Source of the DNA: Actinokineospora sp. NBRC 105648
GTDB lineage: Bacteria; Actinomycetota; Actinomycetes; Mycobacteriales; Pseudonocardiaceae
NCBI RefSeq assembly: GCF_030269645.1
Contig: NZ_BSTR01000004.1
Coordinates: 186,001-250,000 of the forward strand
DNA length: 64,000 nucleotides
Direction: 5' to 3'
Shown piece after piece: positions 8,796-17,136 of the stretch; the first letter of the stretch is position 1; each line of letters begins with the position of its first letter. The notes below the pieces were generated by a model, which had not been told where the DNA came from, made no database searches, and saw nothing but the letters and a program-made list of their open reading frames with translations. The position numbers and the translations under genes were made by a program.

Positions 8796-10226
8796 GTGAG
8801 CACACCCCTGCTGACCAGGCTCCGCTCCGCCCTGGGCGCGGACGGGGTGATCACCGATCCGGACGTCGCCGCCGGCTACCAGCGCGACATGATGCCGCTC
8901 GCGCCGTTCGGCGCGCCGCTGGCCGTCGTGCTGCCGCGCGCGGTCGAGCAGGTCCAAGAGGTCGTCCGCGCGTGCGCGGCGCACGGTGTGCCGATCGTGC
9001 CGCGCGGCGCGGGCAGCGGCCTGTCCGGCGCGGCCAACGCCCTCGACGGCTGCGTCGTGCTGGTCACCACCCGGATGAACGCGATCCTGGAGATCGACCC
9101 GGACAACCGGCTCGCCGTCGTGGAGCCGGGCGTGGTCAACCTCGACCTGCGCGGCGCCGTCGAGAAGCACGGGCTGTTCTACCCACCGGACCCCTCCAGC
9201 TACGACTGGTGCACGATCGGCGGCAACCTGTCCACCAACGCCGGTGGCCTGTGCTGCGTGAAGTATGGCGTCACCACCGACTCCGTGCTGGGGCTGCACG
9301 TCGTGCTGGCCGACGGCGAGCTGCTCACGACCGGCAGGCGCACCGTCAAGGGTGTCGCGGGCTACGACCTGACCAAGCTGTTCGTCGGCAGCGAGGGCAC
9401 CCTCGGCGTGATCACCCAGGCCACCCTCGCGCTGCGCCCGCTCCCGCAGGCGCCCGGCACGGTGGTCGCCGCGTTCGGCTCCACCGGGGCCGCGGGCGCC
9501 GCGGTGAGCCGGGTCGTGCGCGAGGGGATCGTGCCGTCGCTGATGGAGATCATGGACGCCACCTCGATCGAGGCCGTCGAGGCGCACCTGCGGACCGAGC
9601 TGGGCGCGGGCAAGGGCTGCGCGGCGCTGCTGATCTGCCAGTCCGACTCCGGCGGCGAGGCCGCCCGCCGCGAGCTCGCGGCCATCGAGCAGGTTTGCCT
9701 GGACTCCGGCGCCGAGCTGGCGCACACCACGTTCGACCCCGCCGAGGGCCAACTCCTGCTCACCGCCCGCCGGGCCGTGCTCAACGCCCTGGAGGTCTAC
9801 GGCGCCTGGTTGACCGACGACGTCTGCGTCCCCCGCACCCGCATCGCCGAGCTGATCGAGGGCTGCGAGCGGGTCAGCGCCGCGGTCGGCCTGCGGATCG
9901 CCGTCGTCGGCCACGCGGGCGACGGCAACATGCACCCCACGATTGTGTACGACCCGACCTCGGCCGACGAGCTCGCCCGGGCCCAGCGCGCCTTCGACGA
10001 GATCCTGGCCCTCGGACTGGGGCTCGGTGGCACGGTCACCGGCGAGCACGGCGTCGGCAAGATCAAGCGCGAGTGGCTGGCCCGCGAGATCGGCCCGGTC
10101 GGGCTGCGCACCCACCGAGCCGTCAAGGCCGCGCTCGACCCGGCCGGTCTGTTCAACCCCGGTTCGATGTTCGAGCTCGAGCGGCGGGGAACCGACGGGT
10201 CGCCCGCGCCGTCCGACCAGGGCTGA
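8796..10226 (+). CDS. FAD-binding oxidoreductase, GlcD/D-lactate dehydrogenase type
   Basis: A 476-residue protein with an N-terminal PCMH-type FAD-binding domain (VPRGAGSGLSGAANALDG near residue 68 and GGNLSTNAGG near residue 142). It has a C-terminal FAD-linked oxidase domain with GHAGDGNMHP and GEHGVGKIKREWL. It would oxidise a 2-hydroxy acid such as glycolate or D-lactate to the keto acid, passing electrons to the respiratory chain or another acceptor. Length is normal and the key histidines are present. GTG start at 8796. The next gene starts 19 bp downstream. Confidence 0.92.
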   Translation: MSTPLLTRLRSALGADGVITDPDVAAGYQRDMMPLAPFGAPLAVVLPRAVEQVQEVVRACAAHGVPIVPRGAGSGLSGAANALDGCVVLVTTRMNAILEIDPDNRLAVVEPGVVNLDLRGAVEKHGLFYPPDPSSYDWCTIGGNLSTNAGGLCCVKYGVTTDSVLGLHVVLADGELLTTGRRTVKGVAGYDLTKLFVGSEGTLGVITQATLALRPLPQAPGTVVAAFGSTGAAGAAVSRVVREGIVPSLMEIMDATSIEAVEAHLRTELGAGKGCAALLICQSDSGGEAARRELAAIEQVCLDSGAELAHTTFDPAEGQLLLTARRAVLNALEVYGAWLTDDVCVPRTRIAELIEGCERVSAAVGLRIAVVGHAGDGNMHPTIVYDPTSADELARAQRAFDEILALGLGLGGTVTGEHGVGKIKREWLAREIGPVGLRTHRAVKAALDPAGLFNPGSMFELERRGTDGSPAPSDQG

Positions 10227-10245
10227 TCATGTTTGGAGGGGTGCG

Positions 10246-10764
10246 GTGACCGACCACGTGGAACTCACCGGTGGCAGTGCCGAGGACGTCGAACGCGAGC
10301 TCGCGGCCTGGAACCGGTCGATGGAGGCCACCGCCGCCCGGTACCGGGACATGCGGCTGGCCACCGAGACCGTCCAGGTCACCGAGTCCTCCCCGGACGG
10401 CGCGGTCACCGTGACCGTCGACCACACCGGGCAGGTCGTCGACATCGCCACCACCCCGGCGCTGGCCAAGCTCAAGCCCGAGCAGGTCGGCGGGCGGGTC
10501 CTGGCCACCATCAAGCGCGCCCAGGCCCGGCTGGCGACCAGGGTCGGCGACGCCATGCGCGCCACCCTCGGCGACGCCGACCCGGCGGTGGACCGCATGG
10601 TCGAGCAGTACCGCACCCGCTTCCCGGAGCCGGTCAGCGAGCCGGAGGACACGCAGTACCGCTTCGGGCCCCAGGACCCCGCGCCCGCGCCCCCGCGCAG
10701 GCCGCGCCCGGCCGCCCGCCCGGCTGATGACGACGAGGACTTCGGCGGCGGCGTCCTGCGCTAG
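10246..10764 (+). CDS. YbaB/EbfC-family-like protein heading a type VII secretion module
   Basis: About 172 residues. The core (residues about 15-110) resembles the YbaB/EbfC fold: a helical N-terminus, a beta unit VTVTVDHTGQVVDI, then a long amphipathic helix. The C-terminus is Pro/Arg-rich and ends in an acidic DDDEDFGGG tail. Such YbaB-like proteins commonly precede WXG/EspC genes in Pseudonocardiales and may be nucleoid-associated or chaperone-like. The GTG start at 10246 is preceded by TTGGAGGGG. It is followed 25 bp later by the EspC-like gene. Confidence 0.75.
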   Translation: MTDHVELTGGSAEDVERELAAWNRSMEATAARYRDMRLATETVQVTESSPDGAVTVTVDHTGQVVDIATTPALAKLKPEQVGGRVLATIKRAQARLATRVGDAMRATLGDADPAVDRMVEQYRTRFPEPVSEPEDTQYRFGPQDPAPAPPRRPRPAARPADDDEDFGGGVLR

Positions 10765-10789
10765 CCGTACTGATCGAGAGGGGGACCCG

Positions 10790-11098
10790 ATGCCGGACGG
10801 ATACGGGCTCACCGCGACCGAGCTGGACGCCCACGCCAGCCACGTCGACGGCGTGGCCGACCAGCTCAACACCGCGCTCAGCGCGGCCACCGCGGTGGCC
10901 CTGCCCACCGGGGCCTACGGGGTCATCTGCCAGTTCTTCCCGCCGCTGCTCGACCCGGTGGAGCAGTACGGCATCGACGCGATCACCGAGTCGGTCACCG
11001 CGATGACCGACAACGCCGCGGGGATCCGGGGCAACGCGGAGAACTACCGCACCATGGAGTCCGACACCGCCGACGCGTTCGACCGGGGTGTCCGGTGA
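10790..11098 (+). CDS. EspC-like ESX-1 secretion-associated protein
   Basis: A 102-residue small helical protein of the EspC (DUF2580) type: an N-terminal helix containing LDAHASHVDGVADQLN, a central CQFFPP segment, and a C-terminal helix rich in Asn/Ala ending ADAFDRGVR. These proteins are co-secretion partners or substrates of type VII (ESX) systems. The ATG at 10790 follows a GAGAGGGGGAC ribosome site. The stop overlaps the next gene start (GTGA at 11095), so translation is probably coupled to the toxin gene. Confidence 0.75.
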   Translation: MPDGYGLTATELDAHASHVDGVADQLNTALSAATAVALPTGAYGVICQFFPPLLDPVEQYGIDAITESVTAMTDNAAGIRGNAENYRTMESDTADAFDRGVR

Positions 11099-12789
11099 CC
11101 AACCCGCTCATCGCCGCGCCCGAGGACCAGACCACCGCGGTCACCGGCATCGGCATCGCCGAGGCCGCCGTCGGCCTCTACGACGCGGTCAACTCCAAGG
11201 ACTGGATCGACGCGGGCATCAACGCCGCGGGCTTCGGGCTCGAGGCGCTGGGCATGGCCATGGACCCGGTCGGCACGCTGGTCGGCTACGGCGTCTCCTG
11301 GGTCATCGAGCACTGCAGGCCGCTCAAGGAGGCGCTGGACAAGCTCGCGGGCGACCCGTCGGTGATCGCCTCCTACGCCCAGACCTGGAACAACGTGGGC
11401 ACCGCGGTCACCAAGGCCGCCGACGACTTCAGCCGCGCGGTCACCGCCGACCTGACCAGCTGGACCGGCGCCGCCGCCGACGCCTACCGGGCCACCGCGG
11501 CCGAGCAGACCGACGCGATGCGCGGCGCGGGCACCCTCGCCAACACCATCGGCACCATCACCCAGATCGTCGGCGAGCTGGTCGGCATGGTGCGCGAGCT
11601 GGTCCGCGAGATCATCGCGATCCTGGTCTCCTACCTGGTCGAGCTGATCATCGAGGAGCTGGCCAGCTTCGGCCTGGCCACCCCGCTGGTGATCGAGCAG
11701 GGCGTCGCGGCGATCACCAGGGCCACCGGCAAGGTCACCCGGGTGCTGGGCAAGCTGATGAGCTCGCTGCGCAAGATCGCGGCCAAGCTGCCGGAGATCA
11801 TCCGGGTGCTCGGCGACGTGATCCGCAAGCTGGCCAAGCGCGGGTCCAAGGTGGACACCCCGAACCCGGTCCGCTCGCCCGGGTCCCCCGGCGCGGGCTC
11901 CACCTCGCCCAGCGGAGCCCCGTCGGCCACGCCGAACGGCACCGCGACGCCGAACACGCCCAGTGGCAGCACACCGCCGCCCGGGAGCACCTCGCCCTCG
12001 GGCGCCACCCCGACCCCGACGCCGAACACGCCGAGTCCCACCACCAACCCCTCGGGCGGCACCCCGACGCCGCACACCCCCGGCGGCGGTACCCCGAACA
12101 CACCGTCCGGGTCGACCTCGCCGTCCGGCGCGGGTAGCGGTACGCCGCCCACCCAGACCGGCGGCGGTGGCACGGGTCAGGGCGGTGGCGGCACGCCGCC
12201 GAACAACCACCCGCCGAACGGGCCCGGCCCCAGGCCGAACAACCCGCCGGACCCCAAGCACATCAAGCACACCGACCAGTCCCGGCAGCACATCCTCGAC
12301 GGCGAGGGCGGGAACCAGGGCGGCCACCGGGCGGGCACCGGCAAGCCGGGCAAGACCGAGTTCCCGAAGAGCTGGACCGACGACGACATCGTCGACGCCG
12401 CGCATCAGGTCACCCAGCAGGGGCCGCCGTCGAAGGGCCCGTACCTGACCAACGACGGCAAGGGCAACAAGGCCTGGGCCTACGACTACGAGGGCCAGGT
12501 CAACGGGGTGACGGTCAAGACGACGGTGCTGGAGAACGGCGAGATCCGCACCGCGTACCCGCCCAGGTCGACCGACCCGGGCGTGATCACCAACCCGCCC
12601 GCGCCCAACCCGGCGCCCCAGGGGATCCCGCAGGCGGTGACCCCTCACTACAGTAATCCGGACCCGACTGTCGGCGGCGACGGCTCGTGGACCTGGCGCG
12701 GCAACAAGGGCGGCCGGGACATCGAGATCGTCCTGGACGACCAGGGCAACGTCACCCGGCACGACCATGGCCCGTACAACAAGAAGTGA
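11095..12789 (+). CDS. WXG-type protein with C-terminal bacterial EndoU RNase toxin domain
   Basis: A 564-residue protein. Residues 1-250 are helical with a WTGAAADAY motif (W123), a WXG100-like trafficking region. Residues about 255-390 are a Pro/Ser/Thr/Gly linker. Residues about 395-495 match the bacterial EndoU nuclease family: QHILDGEGG (H399), GGHRAGTGKPGKTEFPKSW (H411), a central strand with K475, and IRTAYPP with T486 and Y488. EndoU toxins cleave RNA, often tRNA, in competitors. A WRGNKGGRDIEIVLDD tail follows the domain. The context (YbaB, EspC-like, downstream small protein) indicates a type VII secreted polymorphic toxin. Secretion and activity are inferred. Confidence 0.85.
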   Translation: MTNPLIAAPEDQTTAVTGIGIAEAAVGLYDAVNSKDWIDAGINAAGFGLEALGMAMDPVGTLVGYGVSWVIEHCRPLKEALDKLAGDPSVIASYAQTWNNVGTAVTKAADDFSRAVTADLTSWTGAAADAYRATAAEQTDAMRGAGTLANTIGTITQIVGELVGMVRELVREIIAILVSYLVELIIEELASFGLATPLVIEQGVAAITRATGKVTRVLGKLMSSLRKIAAKLPEIIRVLGDVIRKLAKRGSKVDTPNPVRSPGSPGAGSTSPSGAPSATPNGTATPNTPSGSTPPPGSTSPSGATPTPTPNTPSPTTNPSGGTPTPHTPGGGTPNTPSGSTSPSGAGSGTPPTQTGGGGTGQGGGGTPPNNHPPNGPGPRPNNPPDPKHIKHTDQSRQHILDGEGGNQGGHRAGTGKPGKTEFPKSWTDDDIVDAAHQVTQQGPPSKGPYLTNDGKGNKAWAYDYEGQVNGVTVKTTVLENGEIRTAYPPRSTDPGVITNPPAPNPAPQGIPQAVTPHYSNPDPTVGGDGSWTWRGNKGGRDIEIVLDDQGNVTRHDHGPYNKK

Positions 12790-12801
12790 CGGATCGAGAC
12801 G

Positions 12802-13395
12802 ATGGACACCAAGCAGTACGCCACCGCCACCGAGGTCTGCCGACGGCTAGCGGGCAGGCTCTCCGATGACGTCGTCAGCGTCGTGCAGTCGCAGATCTTC
12901 GCGGGCGAGGACGAGCTCGCGCTGTCCTCGCTGCTGCTGAACCTGCAGTACGAGGGCGTCGCCGTCACCGCGGACGAGGCCGAGATGATCCGCACCCTGC
13001 TCGAGGACCCGCAGGACCCGGAACTGGCCGCGGTCCAGGTGACCGCCGCGGTGCCCCCGCCCGCCTACCGCTTCACCCCGACCGCCCCGGCCGACGCGCC
13101 GGACGCGGGCGGCGCCGACCAGGTCGTGATCGCCGAGTCCGCCCTGGTGGGCGGTCGCCGGGTCCGCCGCGCCTGGCGGGAACCGCTGCCCGAGGCGGCC
13201 AACCCGGCCACCTGGGTCTACCTCGTGCAGGTGGCGCCCGATGTGGACGAGCTGCGCGCCTACAGCGCGATCAGCTCGCAGCTGTGGGTGCACCGGCAGG
13301 AGAAGTGGCCGGTGGAGGTGGTGGTCGAGGGCAGGCTGCTGCCCCCGTACCAGGCCGCCGCCGTCACCGCCGCCCACCAGATCTGGTCCGCTTAG
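12802..13395 (+). CDS. Unrecognised protein, candidate immunity protein for the EndoU toxin
   Basis: A 197-residue protein starting 12 bp after the toxin stop, on the same strand and before a strong terminator. This is the usual place for a cognate immunity gene. No family is recognised. Residues about 1-75 are helical with LSSLLLNLQYEGVAV, a Pro-rich middle follows, and residues 130-197 look like an alpha/beta domain (WVYLVQVAPDVDELRAYSA). It has no signal peptide and no membrane segment, as expected for a cytoplasmic inhibitor of an RNase. The function rests on gene order alone. Confidence 0.6.
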   Translation: MDTKQYATATEVCRRLAGRLSDDVVSVVQSQIFAGEDELALSSLLLNLQYEGVAVTADEAEMIRTLLEDPQDPELAAVQVTAAVPPPAYRFTPTAPADAPDAGGADQVVIAESALVGGRRVRRAWREPLPEAANPATWVYLVQVAPDVDELRAYSAISSQLWVHRQEKWPVEVVVEGRLLPPYQAAAVTAAHQIWSA

Positions 13396-13404
13396 AGCCA
13401 ACGT

Positions 13405-13446
13405 CGAAGGGGGCGGTCGCCGGACATCCGGCGACCGCCCCCTTCG
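13405..13446. terminator. Strong bidirectional hairpin terminator
   Basis: A perfect 19-bp stem around the 4-nt loop ACAT (13424-13427) lies between the convergent toxin-module end (13395) and dedA end (13459). The A-rich left foot and T-rich right foot could serve both strands. Confidence 0.85.
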
Positions 13447-13458
13447 GGCTGTTCGGGG

Positions 13459-14127
13459 TCAGAGCGTGTGCTCGACGCCGCGCTTGCGCTCGCGGCGGGC
13501 CTTCACCAGCTCGATGACGATCGGGATGACCGAGATCAGCACGATCAGGACCAGCATCGCCTCGAGGTTGTCGTGGATGAAGTCGATCTGGCCGAGGAAG
13601 AAGCCCAGGATGGTCAGGCCGGTCGCCCAGAGCACGGCGCCGAGGGCGGAGTAGGTGAAGAACTTCCGCTTGTCCATCGCGGCCACCCCGGCGATGGCGG
13701 TGATGAAGGTGCGCACCACCGGCACGAACCGGGCCAGCACGATCGCCCGCGGGCCGTACTTCTCGAAGAACGCGTGCGTCTTGACCACGTGCTCCTGCTT
13801 GAACAGCTTGGAGTCCGGCTTGTTGAACAGCGTGGGCCCGGCCTTGGCGCCGATGTAGTAGCCGACCACGTTGCCCGCGAAGGCGCACACCGTCAGCAGC
13901 ACGCAGATCAGCCAGAGCGGCGTGGTGATGGTGTCCCTGGCCACCAGCAGGCCCGCGGTGAACAGCAGCGAGTCGCCCGGCAGGAAGAAGCCGAGCAGCA
14001 GCCCGCACTCGGCGAAGATGATCAGGGCCACGATCGGCAGCGTCCAGTTGCCCAGGCTGGTGAGGATGACCTCGGGATCCAGCCAGGAGGGCAGCAGGGC
14101 CAGGTTCACGGGGAGGTCGGCGCTCAC
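13459..14127 (-). CDS. DedA family membrane protein
   Basis: About 222 residues with the DedA hallmarks: ECGLLLGFFLPGDSLLF near residue 40, GYYIGAKAGP, and the arginine motif ARFVPVVRTFITAIAG near residue 130. It is an inner-membrane protein of the SNARE-associated family, involved in lipid scrambling or envelope integrity. The C-terminus is strongly basic (ARRERKRG). GTG at 14127 (VSADLPVN) was preferred over an in-frame TTG at 14136; neither has a clear ribosome site. It is the second DedA paralogue in the window. Confidence 0.9.
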   Translation of the reverse strand: MSADLPVNLALLPSWLDPEVILTSLGNWTLPIVALIIFAECGLLLGFFLPGDSLLFTAGLLVARDTITTPLWLICVLLTVCAFAGNVVGYYIGAKAGPTLFNKPDSKLFKQEHVVKTHAFFEKYGPRAIVLARFVPVVRTFITAIAGVAAMDKRKFFTYSALGAVLWATGLTILGFFLGQIDFIHDNLEAMLVLIVLISVIPIVIELVKARRERKRGVEHTL

Positions 14128-14187
14128 CTGGAACAAGGTACAGGGCAGCGCTGTGCCGTTCCTGTGCGGCGGTGCGGGTTGCGCCGT

Positions 14188-14400
14188 TCAGAGCAGGGTG
14201 AGGAAACCGACCAGCGCGCCCGCGGCCAGCCCGAGCAGCAGGGCCAGCCCGAGCACCCACCACGCCCGCGGCGGCGCCTCGCGCGCACTGTGGACTGTCG
14301 CGTCCGGAACCTCCGGCGCGGCGACGGGCATCGGGGTCCGGGCCGCCTGCGCACGGAGCGCGTCCGTGAGCAGGCGTTCCGGGTCGGCCTCCTCGGTCAT
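14188..14400 (-). CDS. Small single-pass membrane protein, unknown
   Basis: 70 residues. A hydrophilic N-terminal half (MTEEADPERLLTDALRAQ) is followed by Pro/Ala-rich sequence and one C-terminal transmembrane helix (WWVLGLALLLGLAAGALVGF). It lies between dedA and nagA on the same strand and shows the local GC third-position bias. No family recognised; a tail-anchored topology is likely. Confidence 0.55.
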   Translation of the reverse strand: MTEEADPERLLTDALRAQAARTPMPVAAPEVPDATVHSAREAPPRAWWVLGLALLLGLAAGALVGFLTLL

Positions 14401-14409
14401 GCCGCGAAA

Positions 14410-15549
14410 CTAACCCACCCAGGCGCCTCGGCGCATGACCGCGCTGACGTGCAGGGCTGAGTCCAGCAGGACCAGGTCGGCGGTCAGGCCCTTGGCCAGC
14501 TTGCCGGTGGCCTCGCTGAGGCCGAGCAGGGCCGCGGGCCGGGTCGAGGTGGCCGCGACCGCCTCCGGGACGGTGAGCCCGCAGCCCTGCACCAGGTTGC
14601 GGAAGGCCACGTCCATGGTCAGCGTGCTGCCCGCCAGCGAGGTGCCGCCGGCCAGGGTCGGCACGCCGTCGCGGACGACGACCTCCAGGCCGCCGATGTC
14701 GTAGCTGCCGTCGCCCACGCCCGCCGCGGCGATGGCGTCGGTGACCAGCACGGTGCGGCCGAGGCCCGCGTGCCGGGCGGCCAGCCGCACGATCGTGGGG
14801 TTGAGGTGCACCAGGTCGCAGATGAGCTCGACGGTGACCCGCTCGTCGTCGAGCAGGGCGCCGATCGGGCCCGGCTCGCGGTGGTGCAGCGGGCGCATGC
14901 CGTTGAACAGGTGGGTGGCCACCGTGGCGCCCGCGTCGACCGCGGGCATGACCTGGGCCTCGGTGGCGTCGGTGTGCCCGACGGCCGCGATGGCGCCGCT
15001 GTCGACCAGTTGGCGCACCGCGCGCACCGAGCCCTCCAGCTCGGGCGCCAGGGTGACCATCCGGACCGCGCCGCGGCCCGCGCGCAGCAGGGTGGCGACC
15101 GAGTCCTGGTCGGGGGCCTGCAGGATCGCCGGGTCGTGCGCGCCGCAGCGGGCCGCGGACAGGAACGGGCCCTCCAGGTGCACGCCCGCGAGCAGACCGT
15201 CCTCGACCAGCTCGTGCAGGGCGCTGATCTGGTTGACCAGCTCCGGGATCGGCCGGGAGACCAGGCTGGCCAGCAGGGTCGTGGTGCCGTGCCGGGCGTG
15301 CGTGTCGACCGCGACCCTGGCCCGGGCCGGGTCGGTGCTCATGAACGGCTCGCCGCCGCCGCCGTGGCAGTGGATGTCGACGAAGCCCGGGACGACCCAA
15401 CAGCCCTTCGCGTCCACCGTGTCGTCGGCGCGCGGGTGCTCACCGGTGCCCAGTGCGGAGATGTAGCCGTCCTCGACTAGCAGCCAGCCCTCGTCCACCA
15501 CGCCGTCCGCGGTGACGAGCTTGCCCCCTGCGATGAGCCGTCCTGCCAT
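14410..15549 (-). CDS. nagA: N-acetylglucosamine-6-phosphate deacetylase
   Basis: 379 residues of the amidohydrolase superfamily. The N-terminal metal motif is GFVDIHCHGGGGE, followed by EGPFLS, GHTDATEAQV, HLFNGMRPLHHREPG, and VTDAIAAAG carrying the catalytic Asp. It removes acetate from GlcNAc-6-phosphate, giving glucosamine-6-phosphate for glycolysis or cell-wall recycling. The ATG at 15549 has GGAGGACC upstream; longer frames lack this. Two DasR-type operators lie 50-80 bp upstream, so GlcN-6-P-responsive control is expected. Confidence 0.93.
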   Translation of the reverse strand: MAGRLIAGGKLVTADGVVDEGWLLVEDGYISALGTGEHPRADDTVDAKGCWVVPGFVDIHCHGGGGEPFMSTDPARARVAVDTHARHGTTTLLASLVSRPIPELVNQISALHELVEDGLLAGVHLEGPFLSAARCGAHDPAILQAPDQDSVATLLRAGRGAVRMVTLAPELEGSVRAVRQLVDSGAIAAVGHTDATEAQVMPAVDAGATVATHLFNGMRPLHHREPGPIGALLDDERVTVELICDLVHLNPTIVRLAARHAGLGRTVLVTDAIAAAGVGDGSYDIGGLEVVVRDGVPTLAGGTSLAGSTLTMDVAFRNLVQGCGLTVPEAVAATSTRPAALLGLSEATGKLAKGLTADLVLLDSALHVSAVMRRGAWVG

Positions 15550-15599
15550 TTGATGGTCCTCCGAGCGTCCGTGCACGCGACAGTGCACAGTGGCAGTCT

Positions 15600-15630
15600 A
15601 TTGGTCTATACCGCAATGGTCTAAACCAAC
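15600..15630. promoter_or_regulatory. Tandem DasR-like (dre) operators upstream of nagA
   Basis: Two overlapping 16-bp sites, TGGTCTATACC (core 15602-15612) and TGGTCTAAACCA (core 15617-15628), resemble the DasR consensus built on TGGTCTAGACCA. They lie between nagA and the ECF sigma gene, both leftward, and so just upstream of nagA. Knowledge of the dre motif is from Streptomyces; binding here is inferred. Confidence 0.7.
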
Positions 15631-15650
15631 TTCGCCCAGTAGGAGTACGC

Positions 15651-16289
15651 CTACGGCGTGTTCATGATCTTCTGGAGCGCCTCCAGGGCCCGGCTGGCGG
15701 TCGATTTGACGGTGCCCTTCGAGATACCGGCGGCCTCGGCGATCTCCGCCTCGGTGAGGTTGCCGTAGTAGCGCAGCACCAGGACCTCGCGCTGGCGAGG
15801 CGGCAGCTGGGAGAGCGCGCGCACCACGTGCTGGTGCTCGGCGGTCAGCATCGCCAGGCTCTCCGCGGACCGCGCGTTGACCGCGTGCGGCGGTGTGTAC
15901 TCGCGCGCGGTCTTGCGCCTGCGCAGCACACTGCGCGAACCGTTGACCACCGCGGTGCGCAGGTAGCCGACGGCGGCCGCCGAATCGCGCAGCCCACCCC
16001 AGTTGCGGTGCAGCCCGGTGAACGCCTCCTGCACCACGTCCTCGGCGGTGGCGGGCTCGTCGACCAGCAGCAGCGCCAACCGGATCAACCGCATCCGGTG
16101 GGTGCGGTAGAGGTCCTCGAGGGTCAGCGGCGCCTCCGGCTGCGGCGGCGGCGCGCTCTTGAGGTCGATCGCGCGCAGGTGGGTGAGCGTCTTCTCGACG
16201 CTGCTCTCCCCGCCCGCGCCGGGCTGCTCCCCGCCGAGGTCTCCCCGCGCCGGAGGGTAATTACCTGGTTGCACGCCATCCCCTGCCAC
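15651..16289 (-). CDS. RNA polymerase ECF sigma factor (SigE family)
   Basis: About 212 residues with a 60-residue low-complexity N-terminal extension. Region 2 (LYRTHRMRLIRLALLLVDEPATAEDVVQEAF) and region 4 (LPPRQREVLVLRYYGNLTEAEIA ... SKGTVKSTASRALEAL) are intact. It is a group 4 sigma factor directing RNA polymerase to a specific promoter set. No anti-sigma gene is adjacent. Start choice is uncertain: GTG at 16289 is used, with TTG at 16295 and GTG at 16274 (after AGGGGA) as alternatives. Confidence 0.88.
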   Translation of the reverse strand: MAGDGVQPGNYPPARGDLGGEQPGAGGESSVEKTLTHLRAIDLKSAPPPQPEAPLTLEDLYRTHRMRLIRLALLLVDEPATAEDVVQEAFTGLHRNWGGLRDSAAAVGYLRTAVVNGSRSVLRRRKTAREYTPPHAVNARSAESLAMLTAEHQHVVRALSQLPPRQREVLVLRYYGNLTEAEIAEAAGISKGTVKSTASRALEALQKIMNTP

Positions 16290-16360
16290 GGGCAAACCCT
16301 ACCGGTCGGAAGGGGTGAGCACACCGCCCGTCGGGCGGAACGGCCTGCGATCATGTCGCC

Positions 16361-16639
16361 ATGACCTGGTTCACCGTGGACACCCGCTACGCCGACCTCG
16401 ACCGCATGCAGGAGGTCCGCCCCACTCACCGTGCGTATCTGAACGGCTTCGTCGAGTCCGGTCGAGTCCTCGCGGGCGGCCCCTGGGCCGACGGCGAGGG
16501 CGGCTTCTTCGTCGTCAAGGCCGCCGACCGCGCCGAACTCGACAAGATCCTGGCCGAGGACCCCTACCAACTGGAGGGCGTCGTCGCCGAGCGCACGATC
16601 CGCGAGTGGACCATCGTCCTGGGCCCCTGGGCCGACTGA
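16361..16639 (+). CDS. YciI family protein
   Basis: 92 residues of the YciI/YCII fold, a ferredoxin-like alpha/beta barrel dimer. It starts TWFTVDTRYAD, has the conserved histidine in PTHRAYL near residue 27 and ends with the RTIREW strand. Some members are dehydrochlorinases, but most are uncharacterised. The start ATG at 16361 is the first in frame and matches the family length. Downstream lies a decayed regulator gene on the opposite strand. Confidence 0.85.
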   Translation: MTWFTVDTRYADLDRMQEVRPTHRAYLNGFVESGRVLAGGPWADGEGGFFVVKAADRAELDKILAEDPYQLEGVVAERTIREWTIVLGPWAD

Positions 16640-16660
16640 CCCCGGGCACCCCCGTCCGTC

Positions 16661-17130
16661 AACCGGCGCCGCCGGTGAGCAGTACGCGGATCTCGTGCGC
16701 GCGCGGATCGACCATCGCCGCGTAGAGCTCCACAGCCATCCGCCAGTTCGCGCGCGCCTCACCGGTGCGCCCGGCCCCTGCTGTGCTGGTGTGCGACCAA
16801 CGGGAGCGCCAGCGCGGCCTCGGCGTACCCGATCGCCTCGTCCAGCTGCCCCATCGCCGCGTTCACCTCGCCGAGCTTGCTCGTGCGCCGCGTGATCCCG
16901 GTGGTGTGGGTGGGTACCCAGTCGCCCAGCGGCGTGCGGTTGAGGAAGAGCCCGAGGAAGGTGACCGGGAGCTGTCACGCCAGTGCGCCACGGGCCTGTG
17001 CGGCGGCGGCGATGAGGTTGGCGTATTCCAGTTCGCACCAGCGCAACGCGAGTCCAGTGCGTGTCGTCGGTCGTGGAATTGCGCGAGGTCGGCGGGGAGT
17101 TGCCGTGGCACCCGCACGGTGTCGACCTCG
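16661..17130 (-). pseudogene. Decayed AfsR/SARP-type regulator, TPR C-terminal fragment
   Basis: No intact ORF exists here, but reading the minus strand in successive frames gives recognisable TPR-region pieces in the right order. ALRWCELEYANLIAAAAQ (about 17070-17010) is followed by a stop. LGLFLNRTPLGDWVPTHTTG then continues into LGEVNAAMGQLDEAIGYAEA (about 16970-16790). The last piece, TGEARANWRMAVELYAAM, ends in LLTGGAG and a stop (about 16770-16660). These match the C-terminal helical repeats of AfsR-like regulators. At least two frame breaks and the absence of the DNA-binding and NB-ARC parts mark it as a remnant. Confidence 0.65.
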
Positions 17131-17136
17131 TGGAAA

